DNA of 64,000 bases, taken from the NCBI RefSeq assembly GCF_000024345.1, contig NC_013729.1, positions 682,001 to 746,000 of the forward strand, given 5' to 3'. Made by a program: the position numbers and the translations under genes. The notes below the pieces were generated by a model that worked only from the letters and a program-made list of their open reading frames with translations, was not told the origin of the DNA and did not search any database. Positions within the stretch are counted from its first letter, which is position 1, and each line of letters opens with the position of its first letter. Positions 1-9,148 of the stretch are shown in pieces. This DNA is from Kribbella flavida DSM 17836 (lineage in GTDB: Bacteria > Actinomycetota > Actinomycetes > Propionibacteriales > Kribbellaceae).

Positions 1-721
1 GGAAGAGCAGCTTCCAGGGCATCAGGGCCGACTCGAGCTGGACCTTCAGGCTCATCTTCGACGCGCCGTGGGTGCGCTCCTCGAACCGGATCGGCACCTC
101 GGCGATCCGGAAGCCGCGGCGGACCGCCCGGTAGTTCATCTCCACCTGGAACGAGTAGCCGTTGCTCTGGATCGAGCCGACCTCGATCGCCCGCAGCGTG
201 TCGGCCTTCCACGCCTTGAAGCCGGCGGTCGCGTCCTTCACGCCCAGCCGCAGGATCGTGTTCACGTAGAAGTTCGCCCAGGCCGACAGCATCCGCCGGT
301 GCCAGGCCCACTCGGCCGCCGCGGAGCCGCCCTCGACGTACCGCGAACCGATCACCAGGCCGGCGTCGGTGCTGCGCAGCTTCTCGACCATGATCGGCAC
401 GACCGACGCCGGGTGGGACAGGTCGGCGTCCATCTGGAGGATGATGTCCGCGTTCTCGTCGAGCGCCCGGGTGATGCCGGCCACGTACGCGCGGCCGAGA
501 CCGTTCTTCTCGGTCCGGTGCAGGACGCCGACCCGCTCCGGCGCCGCCTTGGCCAGCTCGTCGGCGACGTCACCGGTGCCGTCCGGGGAGTTGTCGTCGA
601 CGACCAGCATCTGCAGCCCGGGCAGGTGCAGGTCGGCCAGCAGTCCGGCCAGCACGGGCAGGTTCTCCCGCTCGTTGTAGGTCGGCACGACGACGATGAT
701 CTTGGACAAGCTCTCACCCAT
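1..721 (-). CDS. Polyprenol-phosphate mannosyltransferase (GT2, DPM1-like), 3' end cut by window
   Basis: This is a family 2 glycosyltransferase that probably moves mannose from GDP-mannose to polyprenyl phosphate on the cytoplasmic side of the membrane. The N-terminus reads IIVVVPTYNERENL, followed by VVDDNSPDGT and the metal-binding QMDADLSHP. DATAGFKAWK and RFEERTHGASKMS come later and are typical of dolichol-phosphate mannose synthases. The ATG is at 719-721 (MGESLSKIIVVVPTYNE). The reading frame stays open to base 1, so the C-terminus lies outside the window. It is divergent from the FGGY kinase with about 60 bp between them. The Ppm1 D2-type family is the best match; the exact acceptor is inferred. 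Confidence 0.9.
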   Translation of the reverse strand, partial: MGESLSKIIVVVPTYNERENLPVLAGLLADLHLPGLQMLVVDDNSPDGTGDVADELAKAAPERVGVLHRTEKNGLGRAYVAGITRALDENADIILQMDADLSHPASVVPIMVEKLRSTDAGLVIGSRYVEGGSAAAEWAWHRRMLSAWANFYVNTILRLGVKDATAGFKAWKADTLRAIEVGSIQSNGYSFQVEMNYRAVRRGFRIAEVPIRFEERTHGASKMSLKVQLESALMPWKLLF

Positions 722-782
722 TGACATTTCCTTCTTCGGGGACTCAGGACGCTATCGCATCAACCGGTCTAGGGTCCTCAGG

Positions 783-2147
783 GTGACGTATCTGGGGATA
801 GATGTCGGCACCACGAACACCAAAGCATGCCTGTTCCCGCAGGGCCGGATCCTCACCACGCCCACCCCGCGCAGCGCCACGGAGCTGGTCGCGGACGCGC
901 TGCGCCTGGTTGCCGAGATCACCGACGGGCAGCGCGTGGACGCGGTCGGTATCGCCGGGATGGCGGAGACCGGTGCGCCGCTGGACGCCGGTCTGGCACC
1001 GCTGACGGACCTGATCACCTGGCAGGACCAACCTGGTGTCCAGCAGGCTGCTCAGCTTGAGTCAGCGGTCGGTCCGCGCGAGTTGTTCGCCCGGACAGGC
1101 CTCCGGCTCAGTCCCAAGCTCCCGGTGACGACTTGGCGCTGGCTCGGCGACACCACAGACGTACTCAATCGCACCCGGCTCTGGGCAGGTGCGCCAGACC
1201 TCGTCCTGGCCGCGTTGACCGGCACCTCCGCGACTCACCTCACCCATGCTCAGCGGTACGGCGTACTGGACCTGCGGAAGCGGCAGTGGGACGCCGAACT
1301 GCTGGCGTGGGGTGGACTGGACCGGTTGCCGGCGATTGCCGAGCCGATGACTGTCACGGCGCATACGACAACCGGGCCGCTACCGAGCGGCGTACCGGTG
1401 GTCCTGTGTGGTCATGATCACCTTGTGGGCGCGTGGGCCGCCGGAGTTCGCGAGCCCGGCCAGGTCGCCGACTCGCTGGGGACGTCCGAGGCTGTCATCA
1501 CGCCCAGTCCCGAACTCGTGCTCGACGACGAGCTCAGACGGCAGGGCATCAGCTCCGGCTGGTACGCCGACGGCCGGCTCGGCTGCGCGGTCTCCGGGAA
1601 CGGCGCAGCGGGCGGTCTCGTGCAGCAGCGCCTCGCGTACTTCGGCCGCGACTACGACTGGCTCGCCGCCGTCCTGGCGCCGATCGGCCCAGCCAGCGAC
1701 CAGGTCATCGCGCCGTACCCCAACGGCCGGCAGGCCCCAGCGCCCGACCCGACACCCCGGTACGACGTACGCGGTCCGGCGGCTGATCCCGCGGCGGAGA
1801 TGCGCGCGCTGGTCGACGCGCTGAGCTTCCATGCCCGGTGGATGGCGGAGGAACAGACCCGGCTGCTGGGGATCGAGTGGCGCAGCACGGTCGCGTTCGG
1901 TGGTCCGGCGCGGCTGGACGGGTGGATGGCACGCAAGGCGCTCGCTGGGGGTGAGCGGGGATTCGCTGTAGTGCCAGGAGAAGCGACGGCGGCAGCAGGC
2001 GCCGCGTTAATGGCGGCGGAGGTGGTGACTGGTACGCCGAGCGTGCCGCTGGGAGGTCGTCCGGTGCGGAGTTCTCCACAGCTGGCGCGGCAGTGGGATG
2101 GCCCTGGCTGGCATCGATTCCATAAGGTGGTGACAGCGATCGGCTGA
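783..2147 (+). CDS. FGGY-family carbohydrate kinase
   Basis: This is a 454-residue sugar kinase of the actin-like ATPase fold. The phosphate-1 loop is at the very N-terminus (YLGIDVGTTNTKACLF). ITWQDQPG and VVLCGHDHLVGAWAAGV follow, and the C-terminal half carries GNGAAGG and AFGGPARLDGW, as in xylulokinase and related FGGY enzymes. An open frame runs upstream to 696, but GTG 783 is preferred because it places the conserved strand at residue 3 and leaves the divergent promoter free. A class I aldolase starts 30 bp downstream. The pair suggests phosphorylation of a ketose, probably at C1, followed by aldol cleavage. The substrate cannot be read from sequence. Confidence 0.88.
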   Translation: MTYLGIDVGTTNTKACLFPQGRILTTPTPRSATELVADALRLVAEITDGQRVDAVGIAGMAETGAPLDAGLAPLTDLITWQDQPGVQQAAQLESAVGPRELFARTGLRLSPKLPVTTWRWLGDTTDVLNRTRLWAGAPDLVLAALTGTSATHLTHAQRYGVLDLRKRQWDAELLAWGGLDRLPAIAEPMTVTAHTTTGPLPSGVPVVLCGHDHLVGAWAAGVREPGQVADSLGTSEAVITPSPELVLDDELRRQGISSGWYADGRLGCAVSGNGAAGGLVQQRLAYFGRDYDWLAAVLAPIGPASDQVIAPYPNGRQAPAPDPTPRYDVRGPAADPAAEMRALVDALSFHARWMAEEQTRLLGIEWRSTVAFGGPARLDGWMARKALAGGERGFAVVPGEATAAAGAALMAAEVVTGTPSVPLGGRPVRSSPQLARQWDGPGWHRFHKVVTAIG

Positions 2148-2177
2148 TCGCCGAGACCCGCGCACGCGAGGAGACCG

Positions 2178-3047
2178 ATGAGCCCGACGCTGGATGCCCT
2201 GGCCTACGACGACGGCACGTTCGCGATGGTCGCGATGGATCAGCGCGAGAGCCTGCGCACGATGCTCGCGGAGCACGGGCGGCCCGACGACCCGACCGCG
2301 ATCGCCGCCTTCAAAGCCGCTGTCGCGCAGCACCTGGCGCCGCTGGCGTCGGGGTTCCTGATCGACGCCGGGTACGAGGCTCCTGCGGAGCCGGGATTGA
2401 TCCTGGCGGTGGACCAATTGACGCAGGAGCGTGGTGGGCCGGTCACCGATACGCACCTGGATCGCACGCAATTGGACGACAAAGCGTTAGCGGCAGCGAA
2501 GGCGCGGGGGGTGGTGGCGCTGAAGCTGCTGGTGATCTGGAAGCGGGACGGCCACGAGGCACGCCGGCTGGAGATGGCGCGGGAGTTCGTCGAGCTCAGT
2601 CGGGCGGCAGGGTTGCTGTCGGTGCTGGAGCCGGTTGCGCAGGCCGCGCCTGGTGAGGCCGATTTCGAGCTCGATCGGGCGATCGTCGCGGCGGCCGAGG
2701 CGCTGGGGCCGGTCGGGCCGGACCTCTACAAGGCGCAGGTGCCGAGCCGGGGGATCGGTCCGGCCGACGCGATCGTGAAGACGTGTGAGCAGCTCACCGG
2801 CATCCTTCCGGTCCCCTGGGTCGTGCTGTCGAACGGCGTCGCTCGTGACGACTTCCCGCTGGCCGTCGAGCTGGCCTGTACCGGCGGAGCCTCCGGCACC
2901 CTCGCCGGTCGCGCCCTGTGGACCCCGGCCCTGGAGACCGACGACCCGGCCCCGGTGCTCGCCGGCCGTTGCCGCGACCGCCTGGCCGAGATCGCCGCCA
3001 TCGTGCACCGCACCGCCCGCCCCTGGCACGCCGCCCGGCCCAGCTGA
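2178..3047 (+). CDS. Class I aldolase, YihT/LacD-like
   Basis: This 289-residue TIM-barrel aldolase resembles YihT (6-deoxy-6-sulfofructose-1-phosphate aldolase) and tagatose-bisphosphate aldolases. Shared segments are FAMVAMDQRESLRTML, the Schiff-base region ALKLLVIWK, GLLSVLEPV, PDLYKAQVP, PWVVLSNGV and the phosphate-binding ASGTLAGRALW. The start has a GGAG ribosome site (gcgaggagaccgATG). It lies directly after the FGGY kinase, so it probably cleaves that kinase's product to dihydroxyacetone phosphate plus an aldehyde. A sulfosugar substrate is possible, but no PfkB-type sulfofructose kinase, YihS-type isomerase or sulfoquinovosidase is present here, so the true substrate is open. Confidence 0.8.
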   Translation: MSPTLDALAYDDGTFAMVAMDQRESLRTMLAEHGRPDDPTAIAAFKAAVAQHLAPLASGFLIDAGYEAPAEPGLILAVDQLTQERGGPVTDTHLDRTQLDDKALAAAKARGVVALKLLVIWKRDGHEARRLEMAREFVELSRAAGLLSVLEPVAQAAPGEADFELDRAIVAAAEALGPVGPDLYKAQVPSRGIGPADAIVKTCEQLTGILPVPWVVLSNGVARDDFPLAVELACTGGASGTLAGRALWTPALETDDPAPVLAGRCRDRLAEIAAIVHRTARPWHAARPS

Positions 3048-3278
3048 TCCTCAGCCCGGGACAGGTCGTCCACGCCGGTGGCCGGCCGCCGGTGCGAGCT
3101 GCCGCTGGCGGTTCTGCCCGGCGAGCACGGCGTGCGCGGGGCGAGATGCTGACCGCCGTACGGCGGGCGCCGGACCGAGGCGGCGTACCTCGTCGGGACG
3201 CCGGTCCCAGCGGGCTGTGGCGGCGACCGCTCGTCGCGATCGCCGCCGTCGCCTGACCCCGCCGACGCAGGGCCCGGC

Positions 3279-5756
3279 TCAGCGCAGTACGCCGGGTGGA
3301 GGCTTGCGGGGGTCCCACTCGAGCAGGTCGACCTCGGTGGCCGGGGTCTCCGCGGCGGCGCCCAGGAGCAGGGTCTTCACCTCACCAGGCCGGAAGACCG
3401 CCTCCACCGTCCGGCCGAGGAACGGCAACGTGACCGTCACCTCGGCCTCGCGTCCACTCGTCTCGTAGCCGCGCAGCACCACCGCGCCGTTGTCGTCCTC
3501 GTCCTTCTTCAGCACCGACAGCACGACCTGGTCGGCGCCCGGCCCGTCGACGGTGACGAACGACTGCTGCTCGGGCAGTGGCCCGCGGTGGAAGCACTCG
3601 ATCAGCGGCGTGACCGGCTGGTTCAGGACGGCCGCGTTGCGGACCACCCCGGCCGTACGCCAGTCGCCCGCGTGCGGCTGCAGCCGGCACCGGAACTTCT
3701 GGATCCCCTGGTCGAGGTACTCGTACACCCCGTCGGCGTCGAGCTGCCGCGGGTCGTGCCACGCGTACACCGGCGAGCGCACGCACGTCATCGCGAGCAC
3801 TGGCCGACCAGCCTCCGACCCGTCGACGGCGAACGAGTACTTGCCGTCGTTGAGCAGTGCGACGCCTCCGTTCGACCCGGAGACGTCCACCCAGGCGTGC
3901 GACGGCACTTCCTCGCGGTTCTGCTCGCGGACCAGATGCCCGTACGGCACCTCGTGCGTCGCCTCGGCCTGCTCGATCGCGAAGGGGAAGCACAGCTTCA
4001 GCGTCTTCAGCTGCTCGCGCCAGTCGATCGTGACCCGCACGTCGACCGCGTCGGCGCCCGCGTCCAGCACGTACTCCTCGACCAGCGTGGACTGCCCGTA
4101 CGCCGACTCGACCCGCACGACCTGGCGGACCGGGCCGTCCGCGAGCCGCCGGACCCGGGTCACCTCGAACGCGCCCGACGTGTTCCACAGCGACCGGACG
4201 CCGTGGCTCCAGGTGTCGGTGTCGTCGTCGATCACCTGCGCGTGCGCGACCTGCTTCTTCCTGGCCGGCAGCAGATTCGGCCCGTCGGCGGTCGCCAGCG
4301 TCTTCAGCCAGCCCGTGCGCGGGTCGACCTCGGCACGGACGATGCCGTTGTCCAGCACGAAGCCGTCCTGCGCCGGCGCGCCCAGGTGGTACGTCGAGTC
4401 GCCCGGGCGCAGCGTGTAGAGCTGGTAGCCCAGCGGCGGCAGGTCGGCGACGAACGCGACCCGGCGCCGCCCGTTCGCGGTCGCGGCGGAGCGGATCTCC
4501 TGCATCTGCAGCTGCCGGCCCGCCAGCCCTTCGGTCACTGCGATGTCCCCGCGCAACGGCGCCGGGTAGCCCAGCTCCAGCTCGACCGTCGTGGTCACCG
4601 GCCACGGGTGCGGGTTGAACACCGCGACCGGCACCATCTTCGGCTCCGCCGGGACGTCGATCTGCCGGGCGATCGACTGGATCGACCGGTTCGCCAGCCG
4701 GGCCGCGATCGCCTTCGCCTCGCCGAGCTGGTCGCGAGCGTCGTCGTAGGCCGGCTCGATCGCCGTCCCGGCCGCGATGTCGTGGAACTGGTTGAACAGC
4801 ACCTGCTTCCAGGCGTGCCCGAGCTCGGCGGTTGCGTCCGGCGTACCGCTGAGCACGCCGGCGATCGTGGTCCACTTCTCCGCGGCGAGCAGCAGCTGCT
4901 CGGCCAGCCGGTTCTGCCGCTTGACCTCGGAGTGGGCGGCGTAGCAGCCGACGGCGTGCGGCTGCAGCTCGGTCGCGTGCACCGGGATGCCGTCGAAGCC
5001 GCGGGCCTCGTCGAAGAACTTCCGCATGGTGGACGGGAACATGGTCGGGAACAGGTCGCGCTGGGCGAGCTGCTTGATCGACTCGATGTTCTCGATCGTC
5101 GGGCCGCCGCCGTGGTTGCCGACGCCGTAGAAGACCATCAGCGGCTCGGTGGTGACCGGCAGCTGCTGCAGCGCCTTGGTCACGTGGCCGGAGATCTCGC
5201 CGCCGGGGGAGCAGTACTCGTGCGGGATCCGGTAGGCGAGCACGCGGGATCCGTCCATCGACTCCCACCAGAACTTCTGCCCGGGCAGCTCCCGCTCGTG
5301 CGACTGCGGGCGCAGGAAGGCGTAGGAGTCGAGCCGGGCCTTGCTCAGCAGCTGCGGCAGCGTGGCGTTGTGGCCGAACGGGTCGACGTTGCAGCCGACG
5401 GTCGCGATCACGCCGAGGTGCTCGGCCAGCCAGCGCTGCGAGTACAACGCGTGCCGGACGAACGCCTCACCGCCCGGGATGTTGCAGTCCGGCTCGACCC
5501 ACCAGCCGCCGACGATCTCGAAGCGGCCCTCCGCGACCCGCTTCCGGATCCGGTCGAACAGGCCCGGGTCGTGCTCGGCGATCCAGCTGAAGTAGGCGAC
5601 CGAGTCGGCGGTGAACACGTAGTCGGGGTACTCGTCCATCCGGTCCAGGGCGGACCGGAACGTCGCGCGGACCTCTTGGTACCCCTCCTGCCACTGCCAG
5701 AGCCACACCGCGTCGATGTGAGCGTTGCCGATCATGTGCAGGGGGCCACGGGTCAT
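3279..5756 (-). CDS. GH38 alpha-mannosidase
   Basis: This 825-residue retaining alpha-mannosidase is probably cytoplasmic, since no signal peptide is present. The N-terminal catalytic domain has the zinc-site motif GNAHIDAVWLWQW (His and Asp ligands, about residues 10-22). NVDPFGHN near residue 130 holds the expected nucleophile Asp, and FYGVGNHGGGPT is near residue 200. The second half is the beta-rich GH38 C-terminal region. The ATG at 5754-5756 overlaps the stop of the upstream SIS gene by 4 bp, so translation is coupled. It closes the operon binding protein - permeases - ROK - SIS - GH38. The likely role is to hydrolyse imported mannosides. Confidence 0.95.
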   Translation of the reverse strand: MTRGPLHMIGNAHIDAVWLWQWQEGYQEVRATFRSALDRMDEYPDYVFTADSVAYFSWIAEHDPGLFDRIRKRVAEGRFEIVGGWWVEPDCNIPGGEAFVRHALYSQRWLAEHLGVIATVGCNVDPFGHNATLPQLLSKARLDSYAFLRPQSHERELPGQKFWWESMDGSRVLAYRIPHEYCSPGGEISGHVTKALQQLPVTTEPLMVFYGVGNHGGGPTIENIESIKQLAQRDLFPTMFPSTMRKFFDEARGFDGIPVHATELQPHAVGCYAAHSEVKRQNRLAEQLLLAAEKWTTIAGVLSGTPDATAELGHAWKQVLFNQFHDIAAGTAIEPAYDDARDQLGEAKAIAARLANRSIQSIARQIDVPAEPKMVPVAVFNPHPWPVTTTVELELGYPAPLRGDIAVTEGLAGRQLQMQEIRSAATANGRRRVAFVADLPPLGYQLYTLRPGDSTYHLGAPAQDGFVLDNGIVRAEVDPRTGWLKTLATADGPNLLPARKKQVAHAQVIDDDTDTWSHGVRSLWNTSGAFEVTRVRRLADGPVRQVVRVESAYGQSTLVEEYVLDAGADAVDVRVTIDWREQLKTLKLCFPFAIEQAEATHEVPYGHLVREQNREEVPSHAWVDVSGSNGGVALLNDGKYSFAVDGSEAGRPVLAMTCVRSPVYAWHDPRQLDADGVYEYLDQGIQKFRCRLQPHAGDWRTAGVVRNAAVLNQPVTPLIECFHRGPLPEQQSFVTVDGPGADQVVLSVLKKDEDDNGAVVLRGYETSGREAEVTVTLPFLGRTVEAVFRPGEVKTLLLGAAAETPATEVDLLEWDPRKPPPGVLR

Positions 5757-6364
5757 GGACTCTCCACGGTCTTGGGGTGGTCGGTGCCGGCCGCCCAGCG
5801 GTCGACGAGCTCGCTGATCAGGTGCAGCGCGAGCAGGTGCATCTCCTGGATCCGGGCCGTCTCGTCGGCCGGGACGACGACCGCCAGGTCGGCGGCCGCG
5901 GCGAGGTCCTGGCCGCGGCGGGAGGTGAAGGCGACCGAGCAGGCGCCGTTGGCCCGGGCCGCGGCCAGGCCCTTCACCACCGTCGGCGACGTGCCCGAGG
6001 TGCTGAAACCCACCACGATGTCCTGCGGCCGGGCCAGTGCCTCCACCTGTCGGGCGAACACGTCGTCGTAGGAGTAGTCGTTCGCGATGCAGCTCACCAC
6101 CGCCGCGTCGCCGATCAGCGCGACCGCGGGCAACGGCCGCCGCTCCCGCAGGTACCGCCCGATCAGCTCGCCGACCAGGTGCTGCGCGTCGGCCGCGGAG
6201 CCTCCGTTGCCGTACGTGTACAGGACGCCTCCGGCCGCCAACCGGCGGATCAGCTCGTCCGCCACGGCCTGCACCTGGGGCAGCTGGTCGCGCATCGCCG
6301 CGGTCACCTCGGCGTGCCGGTCGAGCTGTGTTTCCAGGACGCGCTCGACCTGAAGCTCGGTCAT
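5753..6364 (-). CDS. SIS-domain phosphosugar isomerase (GmhA-like)
   Basis: This 203-residue SIS protein resembles sedoheptulose-7-phosphate isomerase. YGNGGSAADAQHLVGEL carries the substrate loop and the His/Glu pair used for zinc in GmhA. ANDYSYDDVFARQVEAL and FSTSGTSPTVVKG (phosphate-binding Ser/Thr cluster) follow. It overlaps both neighbours by 4 bp (ROK stop upstream, GH38 start downstream). The mannoside-uptake context suggests it acts on a phosphorylated sugar made by the ROK kinase rather than in heptose synthesis. The window has a second, separate GmhA at 23873. Confidence 0.88.
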   Translation of the reverse strand: MTELQVERVLETQLDRHAEVTAAMRDQLPQVQAVADELIRRLAAGGVLYTYGNGGSAADAQHLVGELIGRYLRERRPLPAVALIGDAAVVSCIANDYSYDDVFARQVEALARPQDIVVGFSTSGTSPTVVKGLAAARANGACSVAFTSRRGQDLAAAADLAVVVPADETARIQEMHLLALHLISELVDRWAAGTDHPKTVESP

Positions 6365-7335
6365 CCGTTGCCTTCCGCGTGCAGCTTGTCGAGATGGTGG
6401 AAACCGATCGCGGCGGCGCCCAGCACACCGGCCTGGTCGCCGTGGTGGCTCAGGACGACGTCGCAGGCCTTCGCGGCCGGCGGCATCGCCTGCGACAGGG
6501 CGGCCTCGCGGACCGGGTCGAGCAGCAGCCCGCCGGCCCGCGTCACGCCGCCACCGAGCACCACGAGCTCCGGCTCGCAGACGTTGATGATCACCGCGAC
6601 CATCCGCCCGAGCATCGCCGTCGTCTCGCCCCACACCGCAGTGGCCAAGACGTCGCCGGAGCTCGCGTGCTCGACCACGTCCTTGGCCGTCACGCTGTCC
6701 AGCGACCGCAGGGAGGACTCCGAACCCCACCCCTGCAACGCTTCGTGGGCGCGCGCGGCGATCGCCGTGCCGGAGACGTACGCCTCGGCGCAGCCGCGGG
6801 CGCCGCACCCGCAGGGACGGCCCTGCCAGTCGACCACGACGTGCCCGAGCTCGCCGCCCTGGCCGGCGGCACCCCGGAACAGGTCGCCGTCGATGACGAC
6901 GCCGCCGCCGAAACCGGTCGAGACGGTCAGGTAGACCAGGTTGCGCACTCCCCAGCCGCCCCACCGGTACTCGCCGAGCGCGGCCGCCGTCGCGTCGTTC
7001 TCCACGTACGCCGGGAGGCCGAGCCGGTCCGTCACCAGCTGCCCGAGCGGCACCTCGTCCCAGCCGGGCAGGCCGGGCGGACCGAGGATCACGCCGGTGC
7101 GTGGGTCCAGCGGTCCGCCGCAACCGATGCCGACGGCCCCTATATCGGGATGACCGGCCTCGGCCAGCGCCTTCTCACCCAGGTCGAGCAACCGCCCGAC
7201 GACCGCCTGCGGGCCGTCGTGGACCGCCGTCCCGATGCTCAGGAACGAGGACTGCAGGGTGCCGTCGGCCGCGACCACGCCGGCGGCGAGCTTGGTCCCG
7301 CCCACGTCCAGGGCGAGCACGGAAGGCTCAGGCAT
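6361..7335 (-). CDS. ROK-family sugar kinase
   Basis: This 324-residue ROK kinase is of the glucokinase/mannokinase type. The ATP loop is LALDVGGTKLAAGVV. GIGCGGPLDP and NDATAAALGEYRWGG (catalytic Asp in the END motif) follow, then STGFGGGVV, GELGHVVVD and the zinc-binding ROK signature CGCGARGCAEAYVSG. It starts 10 bp after the stop of the downstream-type permease and overlaps the SIS gene by 4 bp. Because a GH38 mannosidase lies in the same operon, mannose or an N-acetylmannosamine-like sugar is the probable substrate, but this is inference. It lacks an N-terminal HTH, so it is an enzyme and not a ROK repressor. Confidence 0.92.
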   Translation of the reverse strand: MPEPSVLALDVGGTKLAAGVVAADGTLQSSFLSIGTAVHDGPQAVVGRLLDLGEKALAEAGHPDIGAVGIGCGGPLDPRTGVILGPPGLPGWDEVPLGQLVTDRLGLPAYVENDATAAALGEYRWGGWGVRNLVYLTVSTGFGGGVVIDGDLFRGAAGQGGELGHVVVDWQGRPCGCGARGCAEAYVSGTAIAARAHEALQGWGSESSLRSLDSVTAKDVVEHASSGDVLATAVWGETTAMLGRMVAVIINVCEPELVVLGGGVTRAGGLLLDPVREAALSQAMPPAAKACDVVLSHHGDQAGVLGAAAIGFHHLDKLHAEGNG

Positions 7336-7345
7336 GACGGACGGA

Positions 7346-8176
7346 TCAGCCCTTCTGCGCGGTGGTGGCCACGCCGTCGAGGATGTACCGCTGGCCGAAG
7401 GCGAACAGGACGATCATCGGCACCACCGCGATCACGCTCGCGGCCACGGCGAGCTCCCACTCGTAGTGGCCGGACAGGGCGAACGCGTCGATGATCGACT
7501 TCAGGCCGCGCGGCATCGTGAAGTAGTCCGGCGTCTGCAGGTAGATCAGCGGTTTCATCAGGTCCGACCAGCTCGCCTTGAACTCGAAGACGAACACGAT
7601 CACCAGCGCCGGTTTGCACAGCGGGAAGGCGATCCGGCGGAACATGCTGAAGTAGCCGCAGCCGTCCACCCGGGCCGCCTCGAACAGCTCGCGGGGGATG
7701 CCGAGGAAGAACTGCCGCAGCAGGAACACGTAGAACGCCGAGCCGAACAGGTTCTGCGCCCACAGCGGGATCTGGGTGTCGATCATGCCGAGCCGGTTCC
7801 AGATCAGGTAGACCGGGATCATCGTCACCGCGCCGGGCAGCATCATCGTCGACAGCAGCACGCCGAACAGCAGGTTGCGGCCGCGGAACCGGAAGTACGC
7901 GAAGCCGAACGCCACCAGCGCGCTCGACAGCGTCACCGCCGCCGCGGCCATGAAGCCGACCGTCAGCGAGTTCATCAGCCAGCGCATCACCGGTGCGGTG
8001 TCGAACACCCGGGCGTAGTTCTCGGGCTGGAACACCTCCGGGATCAACCGGTTGTCGAAGACCTGGGAGCGCGGCTTCAGCGAGGCGCTGACCAGCCACA
8101 CCAGCGGGTAGACGAAGACGAACGTGGCCAGCACGAGGAAGGTCAGGAACGGCAGCCGTTTCCACGGAATCGTCAT
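7346..8176 (-). CDS. ABC sugar transporter permease, MalG-type
   Basis: This 276-residue inner-membrane permease has six predicted membrane helices. The first is LTFLVLATFVFVYPLVWLV. The cytoplasmic EAA loop is ELFEAARVDGCGYFSMFRRIAFPL, which docks the ATPase. The start codon shares one base with the stop of the partner permease (TGATG at 8174-8178). The operon carries no ATPase gene, so the pair probably uses a shared MsiK-like ATPase encoded elsewhere, as is common in actinobacteria. Confidence 0.93.
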   Translation of the reverse strand: MTIPWKRLPFLTFLVLATFVFVYPLVWLVSASLKPRSQVFDNRLIPEVFQPENYARVFDTAPVMRWLMNSLTVGFMAAAAVTLSSALVAFGFAYFRFRGRNLLFGVLLSTMMLPGAVTMIPVYLIWNRLGMIDTQIPLWAQNLFGSAFYVFLLRQFFLGIPRELFEAARVDGCGYFSMFRRIAFPLCKPALVIVFVFEFKASWSDLMKPLIYLQTPDYFTMPRGLKSIIDAFALSGHYEWELAVAASVIAVVPMIVLFAFGQRYILDGVATTAQKG

Positions 8177-9144
8177 CAGCGCTCCCCGTGGTAGTAGACG
8201 TAGCGGTTGCCGATCCGGAACTGCAGGAAGGTGATCGCCAGGATGATCACGAACAGCAGCCAGGCCATCGCCGAGGCGAAGCCCATCTTGAAGAACTGGA
8301 AGGCGTTCTGGAACAGGTAGACCATGTAGACCAGCGACTCCTCCGACGCCGAGGCCTTCTGCTGCGGGCCGTAGAACATCGTGTACGCCTGGTCGAACAT
8401 CTGCATCGCGGCGATCGTGTTGGTGATCACCGTGAAGAACAGCGCGCCGGAGATCATCGGCACCGTGATCCGGAAGAACTTCGTCACCGGCCCCGCGCCG
8501 TCCAGCTCGGCCGCCTCGTACAGCTGCTTGGGCACGCTGTTCAGCGCGGCCAGGTAGATCACCACCGTGCCGCCCAGCGTCCACAGACTGACCATCGCCA
8601 GCGACGGTTTCAGCCAGTTCGGGTCGGTGGTCCAGTTCGGCCCGTTGATGCCGACCCAGCCGAGCACCTTGTTCACCAGGCCCTGCTGGCCGTTCAGCAG
8701 CAGCAGGAACATGGCGGCGGCGGCGACCGCCGGGGTCATCTCGGGCAGGTAGAACGCGGTCCGGAAGAACCCGCCGGCCCGGCCGACCTGCAGCAGCATC
8801 ATCGCCAGCAGCAGCGCGAAGATCGTGCCGAGCGGGACGAACATCGCGGCGTACACGAAGGTGTTGCTGAGCGACTTGAGCACCCGTGGGTCGTCGAACA
8901 GCTCGCGGTAGTTCTCCAGGCCGACCGCCCTGGGGCTCTGGATCATCTGGTAGTCGGTGAACGACAGCACCAGGCTGGCGATCATCGGGCCGGCGGTGAA
9001 GATCAGGAAGCCCAGCACCCACGGCGCGACGAACGCCCAGCCGGCCCGGTCCTCCTGCCGGGCCAGCGGGCTGCGTCCGCGCCGGTCGGGACGGACGGGC
9101 TCGGCCGGCCCGTCCGTCCCGACCCGTTCAGCGGTGGCCGTCAT
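8176..9144 (-). CDS. ABC sugar transporter permease, MalF-type
   Basis: This 322-residue permease has an N-terminal hydrophilic tail of about 30 residues and then six membrane segments beginning at WAFVAPWVLGFLIFTAGP. The EAA loop QLYEAAELDGAGPVTKFFRITVP is present. The ATG at 9142-9144 lies just before the stop of the solute-binding protein gene (9149), with 4 bp between. It forms the heterodimeric channel with the MalG-type subunit that follows it. The substrate is presumably a mannose-containing oligosaccharide, judged only from the downstream GH38 gene. Confidence 0.93.
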   Translation of the reverse strand: MTATAERVGTDGPAEPVRPDRRGRSPLARQEDRAGWAFVAPWVLGFLIFTAGPMIASLVLSFTDYQMIQSPRAVGLENYRELFDDPRVLKSLSNTFVYAAMFVPLGTIFALLLAMMLLQVGRAGGFFRTAFYLPEMTPAVAAAAMFLLLLNGQQGLVNKVLGWVGINGPNWTTDPNWLKPSLAMVSLWTLGGTVVIYLAALNSVPKQLYEAAELDGAGPVTKFFRITVPMISGALFFTVITNTIAAMQMFDQAYTMFYGPQQKASASEESLVYMVYLFQNAFQFFKMGFASAMAWLLFVIILAITFLQFRIGNRYVYYHGER

Positions 9145-9148
9145 CCGA

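Noticed and set aside
783..3047. Sulfoquinovose (sulfo-EMP) degradation gene set
   Set aside because: Only the aldolase is YihT-like. A sulfoquinovosidase, sulfosugar isomerase, PfkB-type kinase, SLA reductase and sulfonate exporter are not present in the window.
3048..3278. Gap between convergent aldolase and GH38 genes
   Set aside because: Several open frames cross it, but none has a credible start or conserved motif, and I see no clear hairpin or repeat.
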